Below, one piece after another: positions 13,266 to 24,800 of a DNA stretch of 64,000 nucleotides. The notes beneath the pieces are model-generated. The model was given only the letters and a program-made list of their open reading frames with translations, made no database searches and was not told the origin of the DNA. Location of the stretch: assembly GCA_017654935.2 (NCBI GenBank), contig CM065695.1:33386292-33450291 (forward strand). The letters are read 5' to 3'. The stretch comes from Phymorhynchus buccinoides. Taxonomy: Eukaryota > Mollusca > Gastropoda > Neogastropoda > Raphitomidae. Numbering within the stretch: the stretch's first letter is position 1; each line of letters begins with the position of its first letter. The translations under genes were made by a program, and so were the position numbers.

Positions 13266-13346
13266 GAGCGTGAGAGGCTGTGAACAAGCAACTTTTTTGT
13301 TGTTGTCTTTTAAAATCAAATATGAACATTTTAAGAATTTATGTTA

Positions 13347-13911
13347 ACTAGCGCAACGCCTAGTACTGGCAATGCACCGTACTGGTAACGCCTAGTAACG
13401 GTAACACCAAGTACTGGTAACGCTGAGTACAGCAAATTTGAAGCGATTCGGTTAAGAAACGGCGGAGTTAAGGCCCCGTTTCCCGTTGGCGCTGCTCTGA
13501 GAGTGACGCGCTCTCCCGATTCTCTTCACATTTGCTGCCAGGCTTTGCCCGGGCAATAGCAAGCCTGACAGCAAATTTGAGGCGATTCGGTTAAGAAACG
13601 GCGGAGTTATTCGTGAAAATGTGAAGCGGCTTATAGCGCGCGCGTTTCTGAACCGATTCGCTTCCGGTTTGGTACACGGATAGTCACCGTCCCCGGTCAT
13701 CTTCCTGCCAAATGCGAAGGCAATCGGTCCAGAAACACCGGAGATACGGGCGCCGAGAGGCCGGCGGATGCGCGTTTCGCGCATTTGCCGATCCGCGCAA
13801 ATGACACGGCCGCCTCGGTTACCGTTGCCATCGCACCGTTAGGGCTCACAGCAAATTTGAAGCGATTCGGTCGAAAAACGGCGGAGTTATAAGGCCCGTT
13901 TTGTGTTTCAG
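13347..13911 (-). repeat. Inverted copy of the 6840-7475 element
   Basis: Reads, on the minus strand, AACGGGCCTTATAACTCCGC and CGAATCGCTTCAAATTTGCT, then the GGCGCCCGTATCTCCGG part, and ends with the GGTAACG-type repeats beside AGCGCAACGCC. Same order as at 6840. Confidence 0.8.
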
Positions 13912-14210
13912 ACAGACAGCAGACAGACGGACACTTGGCTTTTTACTATATGATGACCAGAAACAAATGCAATAAAATATGTGAAATATGCACACAAAAA
14001 CTCGCATAGGTTTCCTAACATTAGAACAGCACATGCAAACACTTAAATACACAGCTTGTACAACATAATTGCATATATATATATGTGCATACATACAGTT
14101 ACACACACACACACGGGAAGGGACCCAAAATATGTGAAAGCTTGGGGTGACTTGGAGAGGGGTGGGGGGGGTGTGAATAAATGAATGCGAGGATAGAAAT
14201 GGTGGGAAAG

Positions 14211-14415
14211 AGGGCAGTTCTTAACGTTTTGATAGTCGCTTGTATCGACCCTAACTATGTCCAACTTCTTGCGAAGCATGATTTGTTGTCCATTTTTTGT
14301 TAGTTTTGTTTCCATTTTTAATGCACGCATTGTGTTTCCTTGCTTGTATTGTGCTTGTACGAGACCACACTGTAATTTCACCTAACATGATAATAAAGTA
14401 TTTTTGACTTGACAC
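14211..14415 (+). mobile_element. LINE 3' end, relative of 9685-9897
   Basis: GGGCAGTTCTTAACGTTTTG to GATAATAAAGTATTTTTGAC plus TTGAC tail; about 90% similar by eye to 9685-9897. Confidence 0.75.
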
Positions 14416-14614
14416 ACACACACACACACACACAAGTCCAACATATTCAACTGAAGTCAGTATTTTATTGACAAAGCATTTGACTAATGCCAAATGTGAA
14501 ATAAAATAAAATAATACAGTACCATGAATACATAATTAGAGTAAAGCAGCATTCCGACCGGTAGTCACATTTCCTGTTGTTGCTCAGTCATTTGAATAAA
14601 TAAAGAAAAGAAAA

Positions 14615-14847
14615 GGTATTTAGGTATTAGGTACTTTATAGTCACAGAGACGTCTCTGTGAAATTGGGGTTGCTCCCACCTGGAGAGCGCGTTGCAGCCA
14701 AAGGCTGGTTTTTTTTATGCATGCAATTTTTGTGTGACAGATGAGGAAAGGAAAGGGGGGGGGGGGGGGCGCGGGAGTACATTTTGACCAAATGGCAACT
14801 TTTTCGTTGCCACTGGGTTTAACGTGTGCTAAGTGCATGGGCACACG

Positions 14848-14878
<31 letters not shown>

Positions 14879-14998
14879 TCCAAATTCAGACCGTAAGGCC
14901 TAGTGCAAAGTGAGAGGAAAAATCCCCTGTACCCAGGTTCGAACTCGGGTTTACTTGACACAAGGCAAAAGCGTTACCTCTGTGCCACTCTGCACCTA
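14615..14998 (-). mobile_element. tRNA-derived SINE (type A), full copy
   Basis: On the minus strand: tRNA-like head with a B box (GAGTTCGAACCTGGG), a central part with GAGACGATAAACCGAGGTCC, and a tail CACAGAGACGTCTC...AAAGTACCTAATACC. Other copies: 20927-21310, 51616-52005 and a 3' piece at 35278. Confidence 0.85.
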
Positions 14999-15049
14999 GA
15001 CAAATTTTTTAAATAAAATACCTTAGGTAATTGAATACACAATTGCTGT

Positions 15050-16112
15050 GAGGCACTTGAGAAATGAAATCAGATCAAGGAAACAACTATACTACTCAAC
15101 ACTTGCTATGGATAAGGACCACAAATTGAATGTGCAATTAACAGTAACACTACGCATTTCACCTTAAATTATTGAAAACACAATTGCTGTAATGCTCTTG
15201 ATAAATTAAATCAGATCAAGGAAACAACTATTCTGCTCAACACTTGCTATGGATAAGGACCACAAATTGAAAGTGGAATTAACACTACACATTCAACCTT
15301 AGGTGATTGAATACACAGTTGCTATGATGCACTTAAGAAATTAAATCAGATCAAGGAAACAACTATTCTGCTCAACACTTGCTATGGCTAAGGACCACAA
15401 ATTGAAAGTGGAATTAACACTACGCATTCAACCTTAGGTAACTGAATACACAATTGCTGTAAGGCACTTAAGAAATGAAATCAGATCAAGGAAACAACTA
15501 TACTGCTCAACACTTGCTGTGGATAAGGACCACAAATTGAAAGTGGAATTAACACTACGCATTCAACCTTAGGTCATTGAATACACAATTGCGGTAAGGC
15601 ACTTAAGAAATGAAATCAGATCAAGGAAACAACTATACTGCTCAAACTTGCTGTGGATAAGGACCACAAATTGAAAGTGGAATTAACACTACACATTCAA
15701 CCTTAGGTCATTGAATACACAATTGCTGTAAGGCACTTAAGAAATGAAATCAGATCAAGGAAACAACTATACTGCTCAACACTTGCTGTGGATAAGGACC
15801 ACAAATTGAAAGTGGAATTAACACTACGCATTCAACCTTAGGTAACTGAATACACAATTGCTGTAAGGCACTTAAGAAATGAAATCAGATCAAGGAAACA
15901 ACTATACTGCTCAACACTTGCTGTGGATAAGGACCACAAATTGAAAGTGGAATTAACACTACGCATTCAACCTTAGGTAACTGAATACACAATTGCTGTA
16001 AGGCACTTAAGAAATGAAATCAGATCAAGGAAACAACTATACTGCTCAACACTTGCTGTGGATAAGGACCACAAATTGAAAGTGGGAATTAACACTACAC
16101 ATTTCAAACTAT
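15050..16112 (+). repeat. 135-bp satellite, 8 units
   Basis: GATAAGGACCACAAATTGAA starts at about 15111, 15252, 15387, 15522, 15656, 15791, 15926 and 16061: mostly 135-bp steps. The unit also has AAATCAGATCAAGGAAACAA and TTCAACCTTAGG. The last units are nearly identical, the first two diverged. No spacers, so not CRISPR. Confidence 0.95.
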
Positions 16113-16416
16113 GATATTAACCAGATGTGAAAAGTTACCTGGCACAGGATTTTTTTGCTTCATATTTGTAATGAATTCCGAGACAGAAAACGTATGGTTT
16201 GTTAACAATATAAGAGATCAAGTGTGCATTCAATGTGTCCAAGAATACAGCTATCTGCAAAATCCAACTTGTGTCCAAGAATAATATGAGCAAAAGTTTA
16301 CATTAGTATGTTCCATGCAAACAACCAAAAACAACTTCTGCAACGAGCTTTGAAAACTGGGCTAAACTTGGAGAGATACTGCATATAATAATTAATACAC
16401 ATAGTCATCAGTTTAT

Positions 16417-16585
16417 TTAACCCTTTCGCTGCCCCACGACGTATATATACGTCCTCTATAGCGCTTCAGTACTTGCCACCGACGTATATATACGTCGCCG
16501 CTAAGCATCGATATTGCCGTGTTCAAAAATCGCGCGGCAAGCCGGCGGCGCATGCGCAAGTAGTAGGCGGCACTGAAGGGGTTAA
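16417..16585. mobile_element. TTAA-type MITE with two perfect 16-bp palindromes
   Basis: Ends TTAACCCTTTCGCTGCC and GGCGGCACTGAAGGGGTTAA. GACGTATATATACGTC is present at 16438-16453 and 16481-16496. TTAA target sites plus CCC tips are the pattern of piggyBac-type elements. Confidence 0.75.
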
Positions 16586-17227
16586 TCAACAGACAAAGTT
16601 AAGTTTTTCCTCCCTTTCTGGATATAACTGGTGGCGACCAACTTCTATTTACAGAAATGAATGTAACGCACTAGGGGATGTGACCATAGAAAAAGAAACA
16701 GAAGCAGAGAGGGGACAAAATCAACTATACCTATCAATAGTACGTAGGAATTTGACATTGCTTCCGTGTTATCCTCTTTACGTTTCTATGTCATATATCC
16801 GCACAAAAACACAAATAAAAGCAATTGAAGTTTGGTTGTTGTGGGGTGGTGTGGGTTTTTTTTGGGGGGGTTGGGGGGTATACGTAGAGGAGGGTACTTT
16901 TGTGAGGAAACATTACCTGGTATGTAGACAATTTCCAAAATCAATGACTTGATAATTATCTGTGCTTGTTGCTGCTAAGTGTTGGCGCATATAAACTACT
17001 TGTGATTTGAAAAGATTGAATAGGTTATGTCGTTTCATTCTTGAATGGTTTTGAATAAATCTATCACCCTCGTGCTGATGGTCATCAGTGTGTTCAATGC
17101 CTTTTTGTTTGTTGTGGTTTTTAAATAAATATATAACTTTTAAAAAAAAAGCAATTCTAGGTATAAAAAAAAGCACACATACTTAAATCATAACAAAAAC
17201 ATTACTGCTTCTTAACAAGCACCAGTA

Positions 17228-17475
17228 TTAAAATCCCTTTCGCCGCCCGCCATTTTTTACCCAAAATTTCCCATTAAATTTAAAAGGGTTGAGAAAAGAT
17301 TTTGTTTGCAATAGTGGGGATTCCACTGTGACATGCTTAAAGTAAGGCCTATCCTTACCTCCAAAAATTAAGAACACAAGATAATTAAATAACGAACCCT
17401 GATTTCAAGGCTTTTAATAACATGGGTATTAAATCATGGTGACGCAAAATGCGACATTGGCGGTGAAAGGGTTAA
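17228..17475. mobile_element. TTAA-type MITE
   Basis: Left end TTAAAATCCCTTTCGCCGCC, right end TTGGCGGTGAAAGGGTTAA. Related to 38615-38850 and 63370-63613. Confidence 0.7.
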
Positions 17476-17587
17476 AATGTCAAAACATACAGAGCAAAGG
17501 TGACTGAACCAGGCAGCACATTTGCAAACGCCTAGATAAAAGCACCCCTTTAGCTTCAGCATAAATATAAGAGCCAAACATGTTTCA

Positions 17588-18140
17588 GGCATGAAAGTGG
17601 ATGAACATAAAAAAATAGATTTGTTCAGCTGAGAAATCTTTCCAGCCGGATTTTCGGCAGAACATTCCCAACAAAACATTTTCCAGCACAAACATCTTTC
17701 AGGCATCAAAGAATGAGATTTTTTTCAGCAGAGAACAATCCTTCCACCTGGATTTTCACCTAACTTCCGAAGTTTTGTTGGAAGAACATTCCCCCAAAAA
17801 AATTTCCAACCACCTTTTCACCTAACTCACATCACAAGTTTTGTTCAGCGGGGAGGGGGGATAATCTATTCCGAAAATTTGGTCGGCACAAATATATATC
17901 CTTCCACCCACATTTTCAGCTAACATCGCTACTTTTGTTGAGCGGGAGCTACTCATTTCGCCTTCCTTCGCACAAATGAAGCGAGTGAGCTAAAGCGACT
18001 TCCGGTTAACCAGTTTGAGAATCGCCAAATAGAGACTTGTAGATATAAGAATACGGCAAGATCTGTCCTTTACGCGGAATTTTGTTTTTTTGAAAAAATT
18101 CCGCAGATTTTCCGCGAAACGCGGAATTCTTTCATGCCTG
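17588..18140. mobile_element. MITE with CAGGCATGAAA ends, copy 1
   Basis: Starts CAGGCATGAAAGTGGATGAA and ends TTTCATGCCTG. Internal GAATATATATCC-type and CTTCCTTCGCACAAATGAAG segments are shared with 23448-23878. Confidence 0.75.
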
Positions 18141-18592
18141 ATGTTTGCATTTTCAAACGATTGACACCGACACCTAGGAACCCTATCACTAAGCATTGGC
18201 AGTATCACAGACTCTTTAGAGCAGTGGATTTCAACTCTTCTAGCGCCATGTATTTCATGACGTTCTTGGTTGTCCCTTGCATCTCAACCGACAAGAGGGA
18301 AGTCACTTTTTTTTCTTTTCCCGAGCGCGCATGCCTTGCTTAAGCAGCAGAAACAGTGACAAAAGCTCTAAAAACAGACAAACATATGGCAGGGTACTTG
18401 ACAGTGAATCTGAATGTCTGTGCATTTGGTGGGAGTGCGGAGCGATGTCTAGGGCGAATATATTCGCCTATGGCACTAGAAGTATTAAAAGACAGAAAAC
18501 AATAACAGGAGTAAAAATAACAGACGTCTGTACAGAATAATTATCAGAACGGAAGGCGCGAAAGACACCAAAATAAGCGAACAAAAAATAAA

Positions 18593-19160
18593 TACTGTAT
18601 TTTTTTTTCATTAGGCGCTTGTGTGCATAAGGCGAATAAGGCAATTTTCAATAAAAATCTGAAAAAAAATTAAAGCAAAAGGCGCCCTCGTTTATAAGGC
18701 ACCTGGCAAAAGAAAGTCAAACTTTGAATCCTGTATGCATTCGGTAAAGGCTTGCTGACCGCCATTACTGCTGTCATAAATGAGAGTTGGCTCCCCCTTT
18801 CAAATCATCAAACTTCCATTTGTGCTACTTTCTGTTGTTGTGTTGGCATTTTTCTTTGCGGAAACTGGTAGAATTATGGCATTTTAAGCTCTACAACGAT
18901 GCTTTTTACATCCAATAAAGGGTTGTGGCATCTGTTGGACAGTATCCCAGATGATAATAGAGATTTTGAAGCATTTTAACAAGAGTATCTGTCGTATCGG
19001 CGACTCGCTACCACTTTCAATGTCCAGACTGTACTGAGCACGGCAATCATTGCCTCTCTTCTCATGATTTTGTTCACTAATAGGGCGCCCTCGTTTATTA
19101 GGCGCATAGGTCGAAATTGGAGGGGGAAAAAATATCGCCTTTAGTCCGAAAATGACGGTA
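18593..19160. mobile_element. TACGGTA-ended MITE, long form 1
   Basis: Ends TACTGTATTT...TTAGGCGC and GCCTTTAGTCCGAAAATGACGGTA; the latter split as GCCTTTAGTCCG and ATGACGGTA. Shares TAGAATTATGGCATTTTAAG internally with 31611-32189. Confidence 0.8.
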
Positions 19161-19928
19161 CACATACGCTTGTACTCAAACAGTTGAGTGACACCACCCT
19201 CCCCTCCCCTCTCCAGAGCATTGGTGTCACACACGTACATTCTCAAACTCCCAACAAAGATATAATGGTCAAGCAAATTTAGAAAAAAAGAATCTCCCAC
19301 TTTTCTACATAGCACAGCCTACTCTAGTTCAGATCCTCAAAAAAATGTTTCCTGCTTTATATAAAAAAAAAAGATAACAAACAAAATAAGTTAAACCTTT
19401 TTTCCAATTTAGATATCGCTTAGAAGTTCAGAAAAAACACGCATCATTTTCTCAGTTTAAAAGCACCATTTTCTCACTTTGCAAGAAATAGTCAACAAGT
19501 TCAAAACAAACAAACAAAAAACTTTTTTCTCACCTTTTTTTTTCCACATAAAGCCACCCAAAAAATAAAATCACAAATCCTGCGTAACATTTTGTGTCTA
19601 CATAGCAAACAAAAACATCACAAGCAAAACAAATTTTAAAAAAACTCACACTCACACTTTTCTACACATATCTAGACTAACACGCGCAGATAAGGGGGGG
19701 AGGGAGGGGGGGGGGAAGAAAAAAAAATGGTCACAAATCCTGCATAACATTTTTTTCTTTCGCATAAAAGCAACAACAAATACACACAACACAAACAAAA
19801 GCACCAAATAAAACAAAACAAATCCCAATCAACTCTTTTCTGGGCATATCTAACAGGCGTATCTAACAATATCTAATAAGGGGGTGGTAGGTGGGTGGGG
19901 GAGAGGCAAAAAAGAAACCTGATATTTT

Positions 19929-20097
19929 CTACAGAAAGACTTTTCCCGGGTTGAGGATGTTGTTGGGGTCGAAGGCCTGCTTGACGGCTTTCATGGCGGC
20001 CACGCCCCCCTCCCCCACCTCTCTCACCAGCAGCTCCCGTTTGCCCAGACCCACCCCGTGCTCCCCTGTGCAGGTCCCTTGCAGTTCCATGGCCAGG
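19929..20097 (-). CDS. LDHD: LDHD exon 12: C-terminal exon with stop
   Basis: 1 nt plus 55 codons and TAG at 19929-19931. Encodes [35 protein letters not shown] and [22 protein letters not shown] and DP.NILNPGK are the conserved end of FAD-oxidase_C proteins. Acceptor TTTGCAACAG. The UTR beyond it is A/T- and pyrimidine-rich and I could not pick a polyadenylation site. Confidence 0.95.
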
Positions 20098-21047
20098 CTG
20101 TTGCAAAGACACAGGCGTACGGATGAACAGACACTGAGACAAGTCACGCAGACCTGTTTACCCCCCTACACAAGTCTTGAGTAGTCTGGGTAGCTGAAAT
20201 GAGTAGTTTGGGTGCGAAGTGTGTAGTTACAGAAGAGTTCAGATATGCAGACACATGGATACAGATGAGTTCAGATATGCAGACACACACACACACAATC
20301 ACACTCCACACGTGCACACATACACACACAGACCCACACAAACACAGAGAAATCCTGATAGAGAGCCAACAACAAAATACATAGTAATTCCTGCATCTGC
20401 ATGACAATGCAGATTACCCCGGTACCTCCTAAGCTGAAAGACAAAGTTCAGACAATGCCGTAACTCCTTGACTGCCAGAAAAAAAAAAGAAAAAAAAAAT
20501 TGATTGGGCAAATCATGACATCAAAAAAAGACCAGTGATAGAGCCAATCTGAGAAAATGGCCTGGGGATATTACTCTCTTGATTATGTTAGAGCAAAAGC
20601 CAGCATCATTATCAGGGTTATTCCTCTTCATCTGATGACATCATCATTGATGTCATCAGGTCAGTACGTAATACGTTGGTGGCAGTCAAGGGGTTAACCT
20701 TCCACAAAATTGAATTTAAATCCTTTTTTGTTTGTTTCTTTGTTTAGCTAGGGTGTTAAAGGACAAAAATACTGACAGAAAAACAAAGGCAGGAACATAT
20801 TTTCCTAGTTGCCAATAAAGACACTACAGTTGGCGACATAGAATGCTACATCACCAAAAAACAAACACAATCAATTTGTAAAGCAACTTTGTTACTGAAT
20901 TTTTTTTCTCCTAAAGTCATCTTTAGGGTGTAGAGTGGCACAGTGGTATCGCGTTCGCTTCGTGTCAAGTAAACCCGAGTTCGAACCTGGGTACAGGGGA
21001 TTTTTTTCCTCTCATTCTGCACTAGGCCTTAACGGTCTGAACGTGGA

Positions 21048-21078
<31 letters not shown>

Positions 21079-21476
21079 CGTGTGCCCATGCACTTAGCAT
21101 ACGTTAAACCCAGTGGCAACGGAAAAGTTGTCATTTGGTAAAAATTTACCCACCCCCCCTCCCTCATCAGTGACAAAAATCGCATGAAAAAAAATGAAAA
21201 AAATTGGGTGGCGCGCCTCTGGCTGCGACGCGCTCTCCAGGTGGGAGCAGCCCGAATTTCACAGATACACCTCTGTGACTATAAAGTACCTAATACCTAA
21301 TACCTAATCTTAATTCAAAAAGCAAAGTATTCAGTTACTAAAATTGAACGTTTAGAGTTTCCTTTTAAGCAGCTTTTTATGCGGTATTTCTTAGCAAGAA
21401 AGAAATATTTCATCAGTCAGATTTATTTTTAATTATCGTTTTATTTTTGTAAAGGTTTTTACACTCTCTCTCCCAT

Positions 21477-21540
<64 letters not shown>

Positions 21541-21803
21541 CCACACACAAAGCAGACTTTATTCAAAAACGAAAACGAAACAACTATGTTACAGACTATC
21601 TCATTTTTATGTTATAGACTATCTCACAATCTTATTTCAGAAAAAAGTACCAGCGTAGATTTTTAACTTTTGTTAATCAGCTTTAAAGACTATCCCCTTT
21701 CTGGGAGAAAAAACAACAACAGAGTAGATTTCAACATAACAACAACAAAACTTTGCTTTTTCTTTGTTGTTTCTCTACTCATGTTGTTGTTGTTGGTGTG
21801 TGT

Positions 21804-21853
<50 letters not shown>

Positions 21854-24800
21854 TTGTCCGTATGCTCATTAAATTAACGTCTGTCCACCTTACAGTGATC
21901 ATAAACACACCACCCCCCCCCCCCCCAACAAAAAAGTGCATGTTTATGTGTTAGTGTAATGGGTATTTTGAATGTGCATCTAGGGAAGGGGTAGGTACAG
22001 GTGTATGAGCTATGCGTGTGTGTGTGTGTGCGCATATGTGTGTGTGTGTGTGTGTGTATGCGTGCGTGCGTGCAGTTTTATGACACCCATTTGTATGACT
22101 TACTGTCCTAGCGTGGTGCAGTAATGCTTGGCAAGAGCAGTAAAGTCCCCCGAGTCGTCATTCCCCACGAAAACACAATGGAAATTCCCATCCCCTACAT
22201 GCCCCAACACAGGAACTGGGAAACAAACGAAACAAACAACAAAAACATGCAGCAAAATTCTACAAGCAAAACAAGTTAACAAAGAAATTAAGAAACAAAG
22301 CGAAAATAAACTATCAAGCTACAAACAACAACATCAACAACAAAAAGGATTGGGGAGAGCCGGACACCACAGGAAAACTGTTCATTTTAGAAAGTTTGGG
22401 TATCATATTTTACGGACTCTAAGGCGATACTTTTTTTTATCCCACAGACCACGACCCCTGAGCCTTATAATATGACTCAAAAATTAGTGAGAAAATATAA
22501 TAACAAAAATCTAAATTTTGTGTACAATTTGGGGGATGCGCCTTATAATGAGGTGCACCTTGTAGTCCGTAAAATACTTTCATTTCTTAACAGTAGTCCT
22601 GTGTCCACTGCTAAAACAAAAGGTTCTCTTTTCTCAGCATAGAGCAATCTCGCAAAACCAACCTTCAACACAGTGGAACCTCACTTCCTTCAAAAATCAT
22701 CCAAAATGCGGTCTTATAAGGGAGGGGTCTTATAAGGGGGGTAACTTTAATACTTACAAAGAAGGGCAATGTGTCCAAGAAGTAGGTCTTATGTGGGAGG
22801 GAGTCTTATAATGGGAGGTCTTATTAGGGAGGTTCCATTGTACATCAACAGGCTTTTCGGCAAAGGTGTAATTTCGCTAACAAACAGCCCCCACTAGCAA
22901 ATTTTCTCATTGTAAATGTTCACAAAGAAGCGACATTTAGCCTTGCTTGGGTAACGGTCAGAATTAGTATTATTATTTGTTGTTTTTTGTTTAGGTTATT
23001 CTCATGAAGCGAAAAGAACAATACACTGAGATTAAAAGCCAAGAACTTGAAAGGGTGTGGCCTTTGCCAGCTTTTGCTGTAAAAGAAAAATGAATGTTAG
23101 AATATATAATGGTTGAATTTGCACATTTGCAAAGAAACAAAAAGGCTGCTGAGAACTGTAGATATCACATCGCCGGGCGGCAAAACATATAGATTTAATT
23201 CAAAATTGGTCAACCTCGATGTGTTGGACTTAAGGCAAGATGCATCATCTAACAAAGCTGTTAGAAAACAAATTGCAAAGATAAATCATCGATGCTGACA
23301 TTAAATGAAAACAAATGACGTAATTTGACCTGAAATGACCAAAATATTGAATTTTCTATTCACACTCCTCAAGCGAAGTGACGTCTTCCGATTTACGTCT
23401 CTTTGTTTTGCACACGGCGATATGAAATAACAGGACAAAACTAGGTCAGCAGGCATGAAAGTGGATGAAGATCAAAAAGAGATTTTTTCAGCCGAGAACG
23501 TTCCCCCAAAAATTTTCCAAACCGAGTTTTCACCTAACTCACGTCAGAAGTTTGTTCAGCGGGAAGGGGAGCTAATCTATTCTGAAAATTTGGTCGGCAC
23601 AAATATCCTTCTACCCACATTTTCAGCTAACATCGCTACTTTTGTTGGTATGCATTTCGCCTTCCTTCGCACAAATGAAGCGGGTGAGCTAAAGCGACTT
23701 CCAGTTAACCAGTTTGAGACTCGCCAAATAGAGACTTGTAGATATAAGAATACGGCAAGATTGGTCCTTTACTTCTATACAAACATTTTTTGAAAAAAAA
23801 AAATTCTGCGGAATTTGTTTTTTCCCGCGGAAGTTTTGACAAAATTCTGCGGATTTTCCGCGTTTCATGCCTGGTCAGATCAATAATAGGTTGTTTTGCT
23901 ATAAAGCTTTCAGCAACAACAGCCACCGCCATTTTAATCTACATTGCTTAAACAATCCAACAAAGCATCTGTTTGCGGATTACAACTTCACATGTTAGTA
24001 TAGTAAAAGCACAACCATAAAAAGAAAGTCATACAAGTACGACTCACTCCATACAAGAACGACTCATTCTTTTATCCAACAGAAACAACAACAAAACTTC
24101 TGTTACACCGCCGACACAACAGTAAACCGAAAACATAACCATCACTGCATTTCCAAGGAAAAAGGCATTCTCCACGCAAGATTCAAAACATTCAAAGCAA
24201 CCTGGGGGAAAAAATCCAGCAAACAATGATGCTGAAAAAAACTCAGCACGCAATAAGTGAATAACATTTGTAGGAAAACTCAGCAACACTCACTAGGAAA
24301 AAACTCAGCAAGCAAGGATACCGTATTTTACGGACTACAAGGCGCACCTGATTTTAAGGCGCACCCCCACACCCCCCAAAAAAAATTGACTCAAAATTTG
24401 GATTTTGTTACACTATTATCAGTCATATTATAAAGCGCAGGGGTCTCAGTCTGGGGAAAAGCATCGCCTTATAGTCCCTAACATACGGTACTCGAAAAAC
24501 TCTGCAAGCAAGGACACTCGAAAACCCGAGCAGTAGCAAGTCTGCTGTACTCACAAACACATGTGATTGGTCAACTCTCTGATCTCCTGTATGTGCTTGG
24601 TGTCCCCCTCCGCCATGTTGAGGAAGACGTGGAAATTCCCGTCACCCACATGCCCCACCATGGGGCCTGCAGGGCGAGCAGCACGCCATGTCAACCCGCA
24701 TTATGTTGGGGCTACTGTGTCTGTGTGTTTGTTGTTGCTGATTTTTTTTTTTTTTTGTCCCATCTTATAGATCAGACATGAGATTTTCAGAGAACCAAAA

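Noticed and set aside
15050..16112. Regular repeats that could suggest a CRISPR array
   Set aside because: 135-bp units without spacers in a eukaryotic genome; a satellite.
16473..16952. 159-codon plus-strand frame
   Set aside because: Begins inside a MITE and ends in G-rich simple sequence; no family resemblance.
23113..23298. 61-codon frame in the LDHD intron between 11b and 11a
   Set aside because: No recognisable domain, and its phase does not fit an LDHD exon.
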